Origin: Plantactinospora endophytica
GTDB taxonomy: Bacteria; Actinomycetota; Actinomycetes; Mycobacteriales; Micromonosporaceae
DNA length: 64,000 nucleotides
NCBI RefSeq assembly: GCF_016862915.1
Contig: NZ_BONW01000013.1
Coordinates: forward strand, 1-64,000
Direction of reading: 5' to 3'
The notes under the pieces were generated by a model. That model was not told the DNA's origin, made no database searches, and worked only from the letters and a program-made list of their open reading frames with translations. Made by a program: the position numbers and the translations under genes. Positions within the stretch are counted from its first letter, which is position 1; each line of letters begins with the position of its first letter. This document shows positions 25,826 through 35,076 of the stretch, piece after piece.

Positions 25826-26832
25826 TCGGCGAGGTGGCACGCCGCTCAGGGGTGAGCACCCGCATGCTCAGGCACTACGACTCCCTTGGGCTGGTACGAC
25901 CAACGGGTCGCACCCTGGGCGGCTACCGCGAATACTCGGCCGAGGACATTCGCCGGATCTTCCAGATCGAGAGTCTGCGGTCCCTGGGACTGTCGCTGCG
26001 ACAAATCGCACGTGCGCTGGAGGATCCTGCCTTCGCGCCGTCCGCACTCGTCGGGGCCCTCATCCGACGGACCGAAGACCGGCTGAAGCGGGAGCAGGAG
26101 CTACTCGAGCGACTCCGTACGGTCGACGCCTCGGCGCCCTCCGGCTGGCAGGACGTCCTACGCATCGTCGCGCTCCTGCACGGGCTCAACTCGCCGAGTG
26201 CCGCGCGCCGACAGCAGGCCGTCCTGGCCCCGGCCGAGGACGTGCCGCTTCCCGTCGAAGTGCTGGCCAAGGCGGTCCTCGCCGAAGCTGATCCGAACGT
26301 CGCCGGCGCCCTACGGTGGGCCCTCGCGCGGGCAGGCGGTGACGGGGTGGCGAGCGTGGCGTCCGGGCTGTACTCCGAGGACGTCGACATCCGGCGGCGT
26401 GCGGTGCTGGCAATCGCCGAGCTGCCCGGTGTCGAGGCGACCGCATTGCTCGCGGACGCGCTCGGGGACTCGGACCCGACGGTGCGCAGGCAGGCTGCTC
26501 TGTCATCAGGTGCGCGTGGCGTGATCGCAGCCGTGCCGACACTCGTCGATATGGTGGTCGGAGGCACGAACGACGTCGAGGCGGCCGAGGTCCTGGGGTC
26601 TTTGTCACGCGACCCCGGGTACGCGGACCGGGTCATGACTGCACTGGTCGACGAACTCGCCGCCCACCCTGCGAACGCCACGGTGCGGATCCGCCTGACC
26701 CAGGCGCTCGCCGAGATGCCGGCGACCATCACGCACGGCATCCTGCGGCAGTTGACTCACGACGATGATCGGACTGTCGCCCTTATCGCCTCGGCCCTCG
26801 TGGCAGTGCTCGAAGAGCGTTCCGACGGCTGA
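25819..26832 (+). CDS. MerR regulator with C-terminal HEAT domain
   Basis: A 337-residue protein. Residues 1-70 are a MerR winged helix (LIGEVARRSGVSTRMLRHYD, then GYREYSAEDI), followed by the dimerisation helix at about 75-105. The remaining 230 residues are HEAT-like repeats rather than a metal or drug pocket. It is thus a MerR-type DNA-binding protein whose effector is probably a protein or conformational signal (inference). The GTG at 25819 is preceded by GAGGGAA and lies within the end of the HEAT gene. Confidence 0.85.
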   Translation: MLIGEVARRSGVSTRMLRHYDSLGLVRPTGRTLGGYREYSAEDIRRIFQIESLRSLGLSLRQIARALEDPAFAPSALVGALIRRTEDRLKREQELLERLRTVDASAPSGWQDVLRIVALLHGLNSPSAARRQQAVLAPAEDVPLPVEVLAKAVLAEADPNVAGALRWALARAGGDGVASVASGLYSEDVDIRRRAVLAIAELPGVEATALLADALGDSDPTVRRQAALSSGARGVIAAVPTLVDMVVGGTNDVEAAEVLGSLSRDPGYADRVMTALVDELAAHPANATVRIRLTQALAEMPATITHGILRQLTHDDDRTVALIASALVAVLEERSDG

Positions 26833-26996
26833 CGGTCCTGCGAGGAGGATCAAGCCTCAGCGCCAGGTCACGTTCCCGGGGCGGGCCATACGCCGAGCGG
26901 GTCGTCGGGCGGCTGTACCGAGGCGGAACTAGCGGTATCACATGGCGACCGAGGCCGTATTGGACGTATCTGCCCTGGTCACCTACTGGTCGGCAG

Positions 26997-27296
26997 ATGA
27001 CCGAGCGACGTGCGGTCCTCAGCGGCTCGACCTTCGAGGAGCAGATCGGCTATGCCCGTGCCGTAGTCGACGGCGACTGGGTACAGGTGCCGGGGGCGAC
27101 CGGTTTCGACTGCACCACCATGACGATCTCCGACGACGTGGTCGAGCAGGCCGAGCAGTGCGTGGGCTGTCTTATGTGGAATTCGGCCTCCGAGCTCGGG
27201 TTGGCCGCTCGGGCGGCAGAGATGATCTCACCAGTTGCCGGAGCGATCGTCGCTCCCCACCTCGCGTTCACGGTAGGTGTCGTACCCATCGCCTAG
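26997..27296 (+). pseudogene. truncated RidA-family gene
   Basis: The first 55 codons match the N terminus of a RidA/YjgF-family enamine deaminase (RAVVDGDWVQVPGATGFD and TMTISDDVVEQAEQC). After about 27161 the family similarity ends, and the frame continues into unrelated sequence to a stop at 27294-27296. The normal protein is about 125-130 residues and would include the conserved C-terminal arginine region, which is missing. It is a remnant cut by deletion or rearrangement. Confidence 0.65.
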
Positions 27297-27306
27297 GTTC
27301 TGTCTG

Positions 27307-28419
27307 GTGGATCTTGGTTCTCGCTCGTCGGAACCGTTGTGCACGGGTGAAAGGGGTAGTGCCATCAGCGGCATCGGAGCGGACTCGGGCGGATCCGAGC
27401 GGAGCATCGGCGTCGACGCCGTACGGGCGGGCGACGAACTGGCGTTCACCGAGCTCAGCGAGCGCTACCGACGCGAGTTGCAGGTTCACTGCTATCGGAT
27501 GCTCGGTTCGTTCGACGACTCGGAGGACCTGGTCCAGGAGACGTTCCTGCGCGCGTGGCGCGGGCGGGAGAGCTTCCAGGGGCGCTCCACCTTCCGGGCC
27601 TGGCTGTACCGGATCGCCACGAACGCCTGTCTGGACTTCCTCGACCGCCACCCCCGCCAGCCGCGCCAACCGTTCGCCCCGGTCGGCGGCGACCTCGCCG
27701 TCGCTGCCCGTACGCCGTTGCCGCAGGTCGAAGTGGCCTGGTTGCAGCCGTACCCGGACCGGCTGCTCGAACCGGTCGCCCCGTCCGAGGGCCAGCCGGA
27801 GGCGGCGGTCGTCGCCAAGGAGACGATCGAACTGGCCTTCCTCGCCGCCATCCAGCACCTGCCGCCCAAACAGCGGGCGGTCCTGATCATGCGGGACGTG
27901 CTCGGCTGGTCGGCCAACGACACCGCGGCGTTGCTGGACGGCACCGTCGCGGCGGTCAACAGCGCGTTGCAACGGGCTCGGGCCACGCTCAAGCTCCACC
28001 TGCCGGAGCGGCGGATCGACTGGACGCCGGCCACCGATCCGAGCGAGGAGGAACGGGCGGTGTTGCGGCGTTACGTCGAGGCGACCGAGCGGGCCGATCT
28101 GGCCGGGCTGGCGGCGCTGCTGCGGGAGGACGCCCGCTTCACGATGCCGCCCACGCCGGCCTGGTTCACGGGACGGACGGCCATTATGGAGATCTGGGCG
28201 CCGATGTTGCTCGGTCCCGAGGCATGGCCGGACTGGCGGCACGTGTTCACCGAGGCCAACCGGCAGCCGGCGGTCGCCGGCTACGTACGCCGGCCGGGAG
28301 AATCCGCGTACCGGGCACTGGGCCTCGACGTACTGCGGATCGAGGGTGGCGCGGTAGCGGAGATCACCAGCTTCCCGCCGCAGGTCTTCGCCGCCTTCGG
28401 GCTGCCGCTGACGCTCTGA
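27307..28419 (+). CDS. ECF sigma factor with SnoaL-like C-terminal domain
   Basis: A sigma-70 family factor of about 370 residues. Region 2 is VHCYRMLGSFDDSEDLVQET with TFRAWLYRIATNACLDFLDR; region 4 is HLPPKQRAVLIMRDVLGWSA and onward. The last 120 residues form a SnoaL/NTF2-like domain, as in the TIGR02960 (SigX5-like) group, where the extension replaces a separate anti-sigma factor as the control element. No anti-sigma gene is nearby, in agreement. The start is unsure: GTG at 27307 or 27277. An AAAGGGG at 27350 has no suitable start after it. Confidence 0.85.
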   Translation: MDLGSRSSEPLCTGERGSAISGIGADSGGSERSIGVDAVRAGDELAFTELSERYRRELQVHCYRMLGSFDDSEDLVQETFLRAWRGRESFQGRSTFRAWLYRIATNACLDFLDRHPRQPRQPFAPVGGDLAVAARTPLPQVEVAWLQPYPDRLLEPVAPSEGQPEAAVVAKETIELAFLAAIQHLPPKQRAVLIMRDVLGWSANDTAALLDGTVAAVNSALQRARATLKLHLPERRIDWTPATDPSEEERAVLRRYVEATERADLAGLAALLREDARFTMPPTPAWFTGRTAIMEIWAPMLLGPEAWPDWRHVFTEANRQPAVAGYVRRPGESAYRALGLDVLRIEGGAVAEITSFPPQVFAAFGLPLTL

Positions 28420-29086
28420 CGGACAGCGGCCGGCTGACCGGCACCGCGGACGACCGGCACCGCGGACGACCGGCACCGCCGTTGCGGGTACCGGGGACGT
28501 GCGGTGCCGGGACGGGGCGGCACCGTTCGTGCTCCCTGACCAGGCGCGGGAGCCTGGGGTGTCGACGGCCGGCTCCCGCCGCGACCTGCCGGACGACCGG
28601 CGCTGGAGCCTGCCCGGGTGACCGGGCCCCTGCTCGGCCGAGGCGCCGCGCTCCGTCCTCCCGGGCCCGTCGGATGCCGTTTCCGATCGTCCTCGGTCGG
28701 GGCGATGAGTTTTTCCGGCCGTGACCGTCTCAAGTAGGGCCATGCCGAGCGATGGCCCGGATCGAGATGACGCCGCATGCCCGACGAGTGGTCGGGCGTC
28801 GTCAGCCTGTGCCCGTTCCAGAGCGACCTTCGGTGGGTCCGGCGGCGACGATGCCGAGCAGGATCCGGGCTACGGAAACGATATCTGCGGAAGAGACACG
28901 GATGGCCTTGTTGAAAACAGACGAGTGGGCCCCCGCCCGCGCGGAACTGCTGGTCAAGAAAAGGGGACGGCAGGAGGAGGAATTGAGATACCCGCAGCGG
29001 TGGTGGCGCCACCTCGACCGGTACGACGGATGACACCGCTCGCGCCCGTACCTACTGACTTAGCTATCTGCACAGAAAGGTCTTCC
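28420..29086. other. 667-bp interval without a supported gene
   Basis: After the sigma factor there is a short tandem repeat (annotated separately) and then G+C-rich sequence with overlapping Arg/Pro-rich shadow frames. A 93-codon frame at 28752-29033 has no family match, no ribosome-binding site and weak codon bias. The promoter of the MFS gene should lie in the A+T-richer end (about 29040-29080). Confidence 0.4.
28436..28480 (+). repeat. 16-bp tandem repeat
   Basis: Two full copies of GACCGGCACCGCGGAC (28436-28451 and 28452-28467) are followed by a partial third (28468-28480), immediately after the sigma factor stop codon. Confidence 0.85.
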
Positions 29087-30682
29087 ATGGACGCGAATAC
29101 GGCAACTCCGCGAGCCGGCCAACGGGCCGGTCGACGGGAGTGGCTGGGTCTGACGGTGCTGGCGCTGCCCACGCTGCTGCTGTCACTCGACCTCAGCGTG
29201 TTGCACCTGGCACTTCCCCAACTGAGCGCCGATCTTGGTGCCGGCAGCATCCAGCAGTTGTGGATCATCGACATCTACGGCTTCATGATCGCCGGCTTTC
29301 TGATTACGATGGGCAGCCTCGGCGACCGGATCGGCCGCCGGAAACTGCTGTTGGTCGGCGCGGCACTCTTCGCCGTCGCCTCGGTACTGGCGGCCTTCTC
29401 CACCTCGCCCGAGATGCTGATCGTGACCCGGGCGCTGATGGGCATCGCCGGCGCCACCCTGATGCCGTCCACCCTGGCATTGATCAGCAACATGTTCCAC
29501 GACCCCGCGCAGCGGGGAGCGGCCATCGGTGTGTGGGTGAGCTGCTTCATGGGCGGAATGGCCCTCGGCCCGCTGATCGGCGGGATCGTCCTGCAGTTCT
29601 TCTGGTGGGGCGCGGTGTTCCTGCTGGCGGTCCCGGTGATGGCACTGCTGCTGGTGGCGGGCCCGGTGCTGCTGCCGGAGTTCCGTGACGCCACCTCGGC
29701 CAGCCGGCTCGACCCGCTCAGCGTGGCTTTGTCCCTGGCCACGATCCTGTCGACGGTGTACGGCATCAAGGAGTTGGCGAAGGACGGTTGGCAGCCGTTC
29801 CCGGTGGCGGCCATCGTGGTCGGCCTGCTCCTCGGCGCGCTGTTCGTGTTCCAGCAGCGCCGGCTGGCCGAGCCGCTGATCGACCTACGCCTGTTCGGGA
29901 GTCGGTCCTTCAGCGGAGCCCTGGTGATCGCGCTGTTCGGGGCGGCCGTCGGTGGCGGGACCATCCTGGTCGTCAACCTCTACCTGCAGATGGTCGAGGG
30001 CCTCACCCCGCTGCGGGCCGGTCTGCTGATGCTGCCCTCCGGTATCGCCATGGTGGCCGCCGCCATGATCGCGCCGGCGATCGCCCGTACGGTCCGTCCG
30101 GCCTACGTGGTCGCGGTCGGACTGCTCGTGGCGGCCAGCGGGTACCTGCTGTTGACGCAGCTGGACAGTACCGGTGGAATCACCCTCCTGATCATCGGCG
30201 TCATCCTGAACAGCGCCGGCAGCGGTCCGCAGGCCGCGCTGAGCACCGAACTCGTGCTCAGGTCGGCACCGCCGGAGAGGGCCGGGTCGGCCGCCTCGCT
30301 GTCCGAGACCGCCGGTGAACTCGGCATGGCCCTCGGCTTCGCCGTGATGGGCAGTATCGCCACCGCCGTGTACAGCGGTGCGGTGAGCGGGACCATCCCG
30401 GCCGCCGCCGGCGAGGAGGCGACGCGGAGCGCACAGGAGAGCATCGTCGGCGCCGTCACCGCTGCCGGGCAAATTCCCGACCAGGTCGGCGCGGAACTGC
30501 TGGAGAACGCTCGTACCGCGTTCGCCAGCGGCCTCCACGTCGTCGCCGGGGTCAGCGCGATCCTGCTCATCAGTCTGGCCCTGATCGCGATCGCCACCCT
30601 GCGGCAGGCACCGCCGACCGGTGCGGCGCCAGCCGCGGACGAGGCCGACGCGGACGATCCGGCGGTCCAGGTCGGCGGCTGA
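29087..30682 (+). CDS. MFS drug-type exporter (DHA2, 14 TM)
   Basis: A 531-residue major facilitator with about 14 hydrophobic helices. It resembles the QacA/SmvA-type DHA2 subfamily: LDLSVLHLALPQLSADL in TM1, GSLGDRIGRRKLLLVG as motif A, and an LSETAGELGMALGFAVMG region in TM13. It probably extrudes cationic drugs or metabolites with proton antiport. The ATG at 29087 follows AGAAAGG. No regulator is adjacent, unlike most relatives. Confidence 0.88.
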   Translation: MDANTATPRAGQRAGRREWLGLTVLALPTLLLSLDLSVLHLALPQLSADLGAGSIQQLWIIDIYGFMIAGFLITMGSLGDRIGRRKLLLVGAALFAVASVLAAFSTSPEMLIVTRALMGIAGATLMPSTLALISNMFHDPAQRGAAIGVWVSCFMGGMALGPLIGGIVLQFFWWGAVFLLAVPVMALLLVAGPVLLPEFRDATSASRLDPLSVALSLATILSTVYGIKELAKDGWQPFPVAAIVVGLLLGALFVFQQRRLAEPLIDLRLFGSRSFSGALVIALFGAAVGGGTILVVNLYLQMVEGLTPLRAGLLMLPSGIAMVAAAMIAPAIARTVRPAYVVAVGLLVAASGYLLLTQLDSTGGITLLIIGVILNSAGSGPQAALSTELVLRSAPPERAGSAASLSETAGELGMALGFAVMGSIATAVYSGAVSGTIPAAAGEEATRSAQESIVGAVTAAGQIPDQVGAELLENARTAFASGLHVVAGVSAILLISLALIAIATLRQAPPTGAAPAADEADADDPAVQVGG

Positions 30683-30930
30683 TCCGCCGGCGGGAGCCCG
30701 GACCCGATCCCGTGCTGCCGGGAGGCCATTTCCGAGATGCACATCGACCCGTTGGGACCGCAGATTCGGTAATCAGGGCCAGGTGGGCCACGCCTTGGCC
30801 GACCCCGAAGGGTGGCGGTTCGGGTTGCTGGTGGAGCGCACGGTCGGCGGCAGTTGAGTGCGTGTCTGCGGCGCCTGCGCGGGCCGTTGGACTGCGGCGT
30901 GTATCCGTAGCTGGCGGCTTGTGGTCGCCC

Positions 30931-31764
30931 TCATCGGACGGGCAGCGCGTAATAGTCCTCGGTGATCACCTGCCGGAAGCCGAGGGAGGTGTAGAGGTTC
31001 AGGGCCCGGTCGTTGTCGGTGGCCACCTCCAGGTCGACGGCAGTGGCGCCGCCGGCGAGGGCCGTGCGGCACATGCGGTGCAGTACGTCCCGCCCGATGC
31101 CGCGTCCTTGGTGGTCAGGGTGGATGACGAAGCCGTAGACGCCGGCCCGGTCGCCCTCGCGGATCAACCGGGCGGTACCGATCAGCTGGCCGCCTCGTTC
31201 GACGACGAGGGTGTTCGGGTCGCGGCCGGCGGCCTCGGGTGGCTCCCCGCCGAATCCCAGGCGTAGGAGTTCCCGCACCGCCGGCTGGTCGACCGGCGAT
31301 GCGGTGCGGACGGTGACGCGAGGATCGGCGGGCACCTCGACGGGATCGCCGAGCAACTGGAGGGCATGCTCGGAGTGGTCGAGGCTGCCGTCGCGCCGCT
31401 GTGCGAGCGTCCTTCCCGACACCGACTTTCGGGGTACGACCAGCAGAACCGAGGCGTGCTCGCGCTGCTGACACAAACGGAGCCCGGCATCCAGCAGCGC
31501 GGCACCGATCCCGCGCCGCCGGGCGGCGGGATCGACCATGCCGGCCAGTTCGATGGTGGGCGCGCTGTGGGCGTAGATGCCCAGGAATCCGAGCAGCCGC
31601 TCGCCGTCCCACCACAGGACATCCTCGACGTCCTGCCCCGAACGGTGGCGCAGTGCGTTCCACTCCAGTTTCAGCCGCCCGCCGTCGGCCGCGACCACAC
31701 GGCGCTCCAGGTCCCCGATAGCGCTGAGGGCGGCTGGGGACAGACCAGCAGAGAGGTTGATCAC
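30931..31764 (-). CDS. tandem GNAT acetyltransferase, MshD-like
   Basis: A 277-residue protein with two GNAT folds. The first holds an acetyl-CoA loop ARRRGIGAAL at about 83-92; the second holds HPDHQGRGIGRDVLHRM at about 217-233 and ends with DNDRALNLYTSLGF. Length and duplication match mycothiol synthase (MshD), which acetylates Cys-GlcN-Ins in the last step of mycothiol synthesis. Sequence features alone do not prove that role; a generic tandem GNAT is possible. No other msh gene is nearby. Confidence 0.75.
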   Translation of the reverse strand: MINLSAGLSPAALSAIGDLERRVVAADGGRLKLEWNALRHRSGQDVEDVLWWDGERLLGFLGIYAHSAPTIELAGMVDPAARRRGIGAALLDAGLRLCQQREHASVLLVVPRKSVSGRTLAQRRDGSLDHSEHALQLLGDPVEVPADPRVTVRTASPVDQPAVRELLRLGFGGEPPEAAGRDPNTLVVERGGQLIGTARLIREGDRAGVYGFVIHPDHQGRGIGRDVLHRMCRTALAGGATAVDLEVATDNDRALNLYTSLGFRQVITEDYYALPVR

Positions 31765-31792
31765 GGTGCAACCCCATCACGCTGGTCAAGCG

Positions 31793-31867
31793 ATTTCAGT
31801 CCTTCGCGTCGGTGGCGTCGATCTCGGCGAGCCCCGTCACCACGCCGGACTGCGGACGGAAGCGGAA
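31793..31867 (-). pseudogene. orphan 3' fragment of a minus-strand gene
   Basis: The minus strand encodes MFRFRPQSGVVTGLAEIDAT and a few more residues to a stop at 31793. Third positions are almost all G or C. It directly abuts the IS110 relic, so it looks like the tail of a gene cut off by the element. It may belong to the interrupted gene whose 5' part is at 32538-33188. Confidence 0.35.
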
Positions 31868-31902
31868 CATGGGAGGTCTTGCGGACTCGGCGCCTACTAC
31901 CT

Positions 31903-32566
31903 GGGGTGGCACGTGCGTTGGTCGCGACCATCAGACCCAGGGACATCGTGGGCAAGACCAGACGCCGCCTCGCCGTCGAGCTGATCGGGGAACTCGAGAG
32001 CATCGACAAGAAGATTAAGACTGCGGAGAAGGACCTCAGTGAGCTGATGGTCGCCCGCGGGTCCACCCTGATGGAACTGCACGGCATCGGCCCCTCAGGC
32101 GCGGCCCGGCGGCTCGCCGACGTCGGTGACATCCGCCGCTTCGCCGACCGTGACCGGTTCGCTTCCTGGAACGGGACCGCCCCGCCGGACGCGTCCTCCG
32201 GTGACCAGAAGCATCATCGGCTCTTCCGTGTCGGGCAACCGGCGGATCAACCGAACGCTGCACATCATGGCCGTGGTCCAGCTCCGCAACCGCACCGAGG
32301 GCCGCGCGTACTTCGACGCGAAGATAACCTCCGAGAAGACGAGCATGGAGGCCATGCGCGCGCCGAAACGGCGACTGTCCAACGTTGTTCACGCTCGCAT
32401 GGTCGCCGACCAGAGACGCAGACAGGCGGCGGATCCGGGAGGGCACTCGGGGACGACTCTGCTATCCGGCGTGACCGACCTGACCCCGGACATCGGCCCG
32501 TCGGACAAGCCAGTCCCCGGACCCGCCAGCAGCAAGCCTAAACCCGTTCTCGAAGCGGTGCCTTGA
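31903..32566 (+). pseudogene. IS110-family transposase remnant, truncated and frameshifted
   Basis: The C-terminal two thirds of an IS110-type transposase. The segment GKTRRRLAVELIGELESIDK, then LMELHGIGPSGAARRLADVG and FADRDRFASWNGTAP are characteristic of the transposase_20 (PF02371) region. A one-base insertion near 32231 moves the rest (GNRRINRTLHIMAVVQLRNR, then FDAKITSEKTSMEAMRAPKR) into another frame. The N-terminal DEDD (RuvC-like) domain is missing. No terminal structures are visible, so the element is dead. Confidence 0.85.
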
Positions 32567-33188
32567 CAAAAAGGGGCGCCATGAGCGGATGCCGTTCTCG
32601 GGAGCCAGCCCGATGCTGCCAGCACAACCCGCCGCGCATTCGTCGGCGGACCTCCGTGCGCGTCTCGCCCAACCGAACAGCGTCAAGCCCGCGACCACTG
32701 GACAGGACCCGGTACCGGTTCGCAGGGCCTACGGCCATGTCGCCGATGGCTATGGGGACAAGCTCAGCGCCCAACTCGTGGCCTGGCCCGAATGCTGTCA
32801 CGCCCTCCACCATGGCGCCGGGCTCGGTCGAGGAGGTGTAGAGGGCGACAGCGCCATCAGCGAAATACCATCCAGAGTCGTCAGCGATCGACTGCACACC
32901 TGCGGCCCGCAACCCGGCGAGGACGCTCTTGACCTCGCCGGCGAGATGCACACCCTCGTACCGGACACCGTCCGGGTCGGAAATCTCGATCAGATACAGA
33001 CCCTCAGCCGAAGAGCAAGTCAGCATTAACCCGGCGTCAGCGTACTGATCGGTCAGATCGGCGGAGTGGGCGCCGCGCCGAAACGCTCCGCAGGACCCCC
33101 ACACCGTACGTAATGCCTCTCGGGCCGTCCCGAACCGCAGGGGACCGACACCGACGCCCGGCACAACATCCCACACACGCCCTTGCAC
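32538..33188 (-). CDS. hypothetical protein, probably 3'-disrupted
   Basis: Up to 216 residues beginning VWDVVPGVGVGPLRFGTARE, with a second similar motif GLDAVRLGETRTEVRRRMRG. The repeated G-[V/L]-x-x-[L/V]-[R]-x-G pattern occurs in small immunity-like or SMI1-like proteins, but I cannot name the family. GTG at 33188 or 33176 starts it. The last 30 or so codons run into the IS110 relic and end inside it, so the natural C terminus is probably lost. Confidence 0.5.
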   Translation of the reverse strand: MQGRVWDVVPGVGVGPLRFGTAREALRTVWGSCGAFRRGAHSADLTDQYADAGLMLTCSSAEGLYLIEISDPDGVRYEGVHLAGEVKSVLAGLRAAGVQSIADDSGWYFADGAVALYTSSTEPGAMVEGVTAFGPGHELGAELVPIAIGDMAVGPANRYRVLSSGRGLDAVRLGETRTEVRRRMRGGLCWQHRAGSRERHPLMAPLFVKAPLRERV

Positions 33189-33231
33189 GCCCGCACTTTA
33201 TTCTGCCCAGACAGCGACGTCCGCGCATTGA

Positions 33232-33313
33232 CATGATCGGATGGTGCGCGCCAACCTACGTTGCCACGCTCTGTGACCGGTGCGCCGCCAGCCGCCGCGC
33301 ATGCTCTGCGGCA
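33232..33313 (+). repeat. 80-bp dispersed intergenic repeat, copy 3
   Basis: The copy closest to an apparent consensus: 74 of 80 bases match copy 1, and three substitutions plus one indel separate it from copy 2. It lies between the start of the minus-strand hypothetical gene and the start of a plus-strand gene, so it may overlap their promoters. Confidence 0.8.
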
Positions 33314-33445
33314 GACGAGGATGCCGGGGGGCGATCGGAGATCATGCAGTACCCAGCGAAGAGCATCCGCTCGCCGGCCAGGGCGATGCGCGAGTTGGGT
33401 CGCGGCCTTCGTGGGGTGGTTGACGCTCTCGGTGACTCTGGATCC

Positions 33446-34000
33446 ATGACTCAGGTGGTCCTCGCAGTCCTTTCGGTGACTGGCGCGTTGGTCGGTGTGA
33501 CGCTGGGTTCGCTGCTCAACGCGCGGGTGCAGCGCGCCTCCTGGGAGCATCAGGAGAGCACGATGTCGATACGGGACCGGCGCGCGACGTATGCCGCGTT
33601 CGTCGCCGCCTGCCGGGAGTGGCGGGCGACGGTACTGGGCTCGGACGTACCGATCCTCCTGGCGTCATCGGTCTCCCGCCAACCGCACGCCGACGGCGGC
33701 CAGGCGCGCACCCAGGTTGTCCGGTACCGAGCCGAAATCGGCCTGATCGCGCACACCACGGCCACGGTCCATGCCGCTGCCGCTCTCATGCTCGCGGTGG
33801 GACAACTTTCCGAGGTGAGGGCCGCTTACGGGGCCGGGCAGGTTCCCGAGCCCTTCGTTCAGGCATGTCGAGACGCAGAACGCGAGTTCAACCGGGTCGC
33901 TCGTGCCGAGCTAGGCGGCCCGGAGATCGATCTGGAGACCCCCACCGGTCTCCCGCCGGCCGCTCTCCCCCCGGCCACCACGCCCGGGGAGCACAAATAG
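33446..34000 (+). CDS. hypothetical protein with N-terminal membrane anchor
   Basis: A 184-residue protein. A single hydrophobic helix (VVLAVLSVTGALVGVTLGSL) at the N terminus is followed by a helical, Arg/Ala/Glu-rich region that could form a coiled coil, then a Pro-rich end. It resembles small one-helix actinobacterial membrane proteins of unknown function. The ATG at 33446 is chosen because the helix begins just after it; the longer frame runs through the dispersed repeat. Confidence 0.6.
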   Translation: MTQVVLAVLSVTGALVGVTLGSLLNARVQRASWEHQESTMSIRDRRATYAAFVAACREWRATVLGSDVPILLASSVSRQPHADGGQARTQVVRYRAEIGLIAHTTATVHAAAALMLAVGQLSEVRAAYGAGQVPEPFVQACRDAEREFNRVARAELGGPEIDLETPTGLPPAALPPATTPGEHK

Positions 34001-34129
34001 GCGATGTGACCGCAGCGGTGTTCATGATGCGTCACACAACCGGCAGGACGGCGACAGCGACCCGATACATCCCCTCTCGGCGGCAGATCCGGATGCCCGG
34101 GAGTTGCCGATGCGTCGGAAGATGGACGC

Positions 34130-34630
34130 ATGTTGGGTGACCGGTGGGGCGTGACTAACAGCGAGACGCTGCGTTCCTATCCGTGCGACGCCTTCGTCGT
34201 CTCTCCCGCGCTACAGGCGTGGCGGGGGGTGCGGGTCGAGGCGCCCGCCGCAGCGGTGTGGCCGTGGGTAGCCCAATTAAGGCTTGCGCCGTACTCCTAT
34301 GACTGGATCGACAACCTCGGCCACCGCTCACCACAAGAGTTGGTGGGCCTACCCGAGCCTCAAGTCGGAGAGGCATTTACCAGTACCGGCGGACGGAAGT
34401 TGGGCAGGATCGTCTCGATCGACCCCGGCGAACAGTTGACGAGCACCATCATGGGTGCCTTCATGTCCTACGTCCTCGTGCCCCAGGAGCACGACACGAC
34501 GCGCTTGCTGCTCAAGGTCGTCATGCAGGGGCCCCGCTGGGCCGCCCTCGGGCTCTCCGTCGGCGACCTGGTCATGGCTCGACGGCAGTTGCTGAACCTG
34601 AAGCAACTCGCCGAGCGCCGCCAGCGCTAG
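34130..34630 (+). CDS. SRPBCC-fold protein
   Basis: A 166-residue protein with the START/SRPBCC pattern: VEAPAAAVWPWVAQL near the N terminus, followed by DWIDNLG and a hydrophobic C-terminal helix. The fold encloses a pocket for hydrophobic ligands and occurs in polyketide cyclases and lipid-binding proteins. The substrate is unknown. It is not obviously in an operon with the preceding gene, which ends 129 bases upstream. Confidence 0.7.
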   Translation: MLGDRWGVTNSETLRSYPCDAFVVSPALQAWRGVRVEAPAAAVWPWVAQLRLAPYSYDWIDNLGHRSPQELVGLPEPQVGEAFTSTGGRKLGRIVSIDPGEQLTSTIMGAFMSYVLVPQEHDTTRLLLKVVMQGPRWAALGLSVGDLVMARRQLLNLKQLAERRQR

Positions 34631-35076
34631 GACCCGGCCACGGAACGAAGATCAGGCGCGCGCTCATCGACAGTTCCGGGTACCCGGACGGCCTGAAGAG
34701 CCGCACCCGTCTGACGGCCCAGAATTACTGAGACCTTCTCATCGTGGCGGCGCTGGTCACGACGGGTGCGGAAAGCTGGTGTCGAGATAGGACGAGGCTC
34801 CCGCCATCCTGCTCGCGGCGCAGGCAGCGGACCTGAACGCCGCCATCCGCTCATCGGCCGGCTCAGATTGGCCTGGTGCCGAACGCGTACCGTCGGCCAC
34901 GAGTAGGTGCCGTTGTACTGGTAACCCGGGGAGTTGGAACTTGCGGAGTTCGCCGTGAGCTACGTCGCCGCCCTTGTCTCGCCTCCCCGGCCGAACGACC
35001 CGTATCGCATCGGATCGGCGTTGCGCCTCGCCCGGTAAGCTGGTTCCGTGGGCATCTGCTTGGCGCCAGCGTCGTG
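34631..35076. other. 446-bp interval without a supported gene
   Basis: Short overlapping frames on both strands show no family signal and no consistent codon bias. No repeat, hairpin or RNA was recognised. Confidence 0.4.

Noticed and set aside
28436-28480. Tandem repeat considered as an attachment site
   Set aside because: Units are contiguous and there is no integrase gene or tRNA nearby.
28752-29033. 93-codon plus-strand ORF before the MFS gene
   Set aside because: No ribosome-binding site, weak codon bias and no family similarity.
33113-33445. N-terminal extension of the 33446 gene
   Set aside because: It passes through the dispersed repeat and lacks coding bias; the membrane helix starts right after the ATG at 33446.
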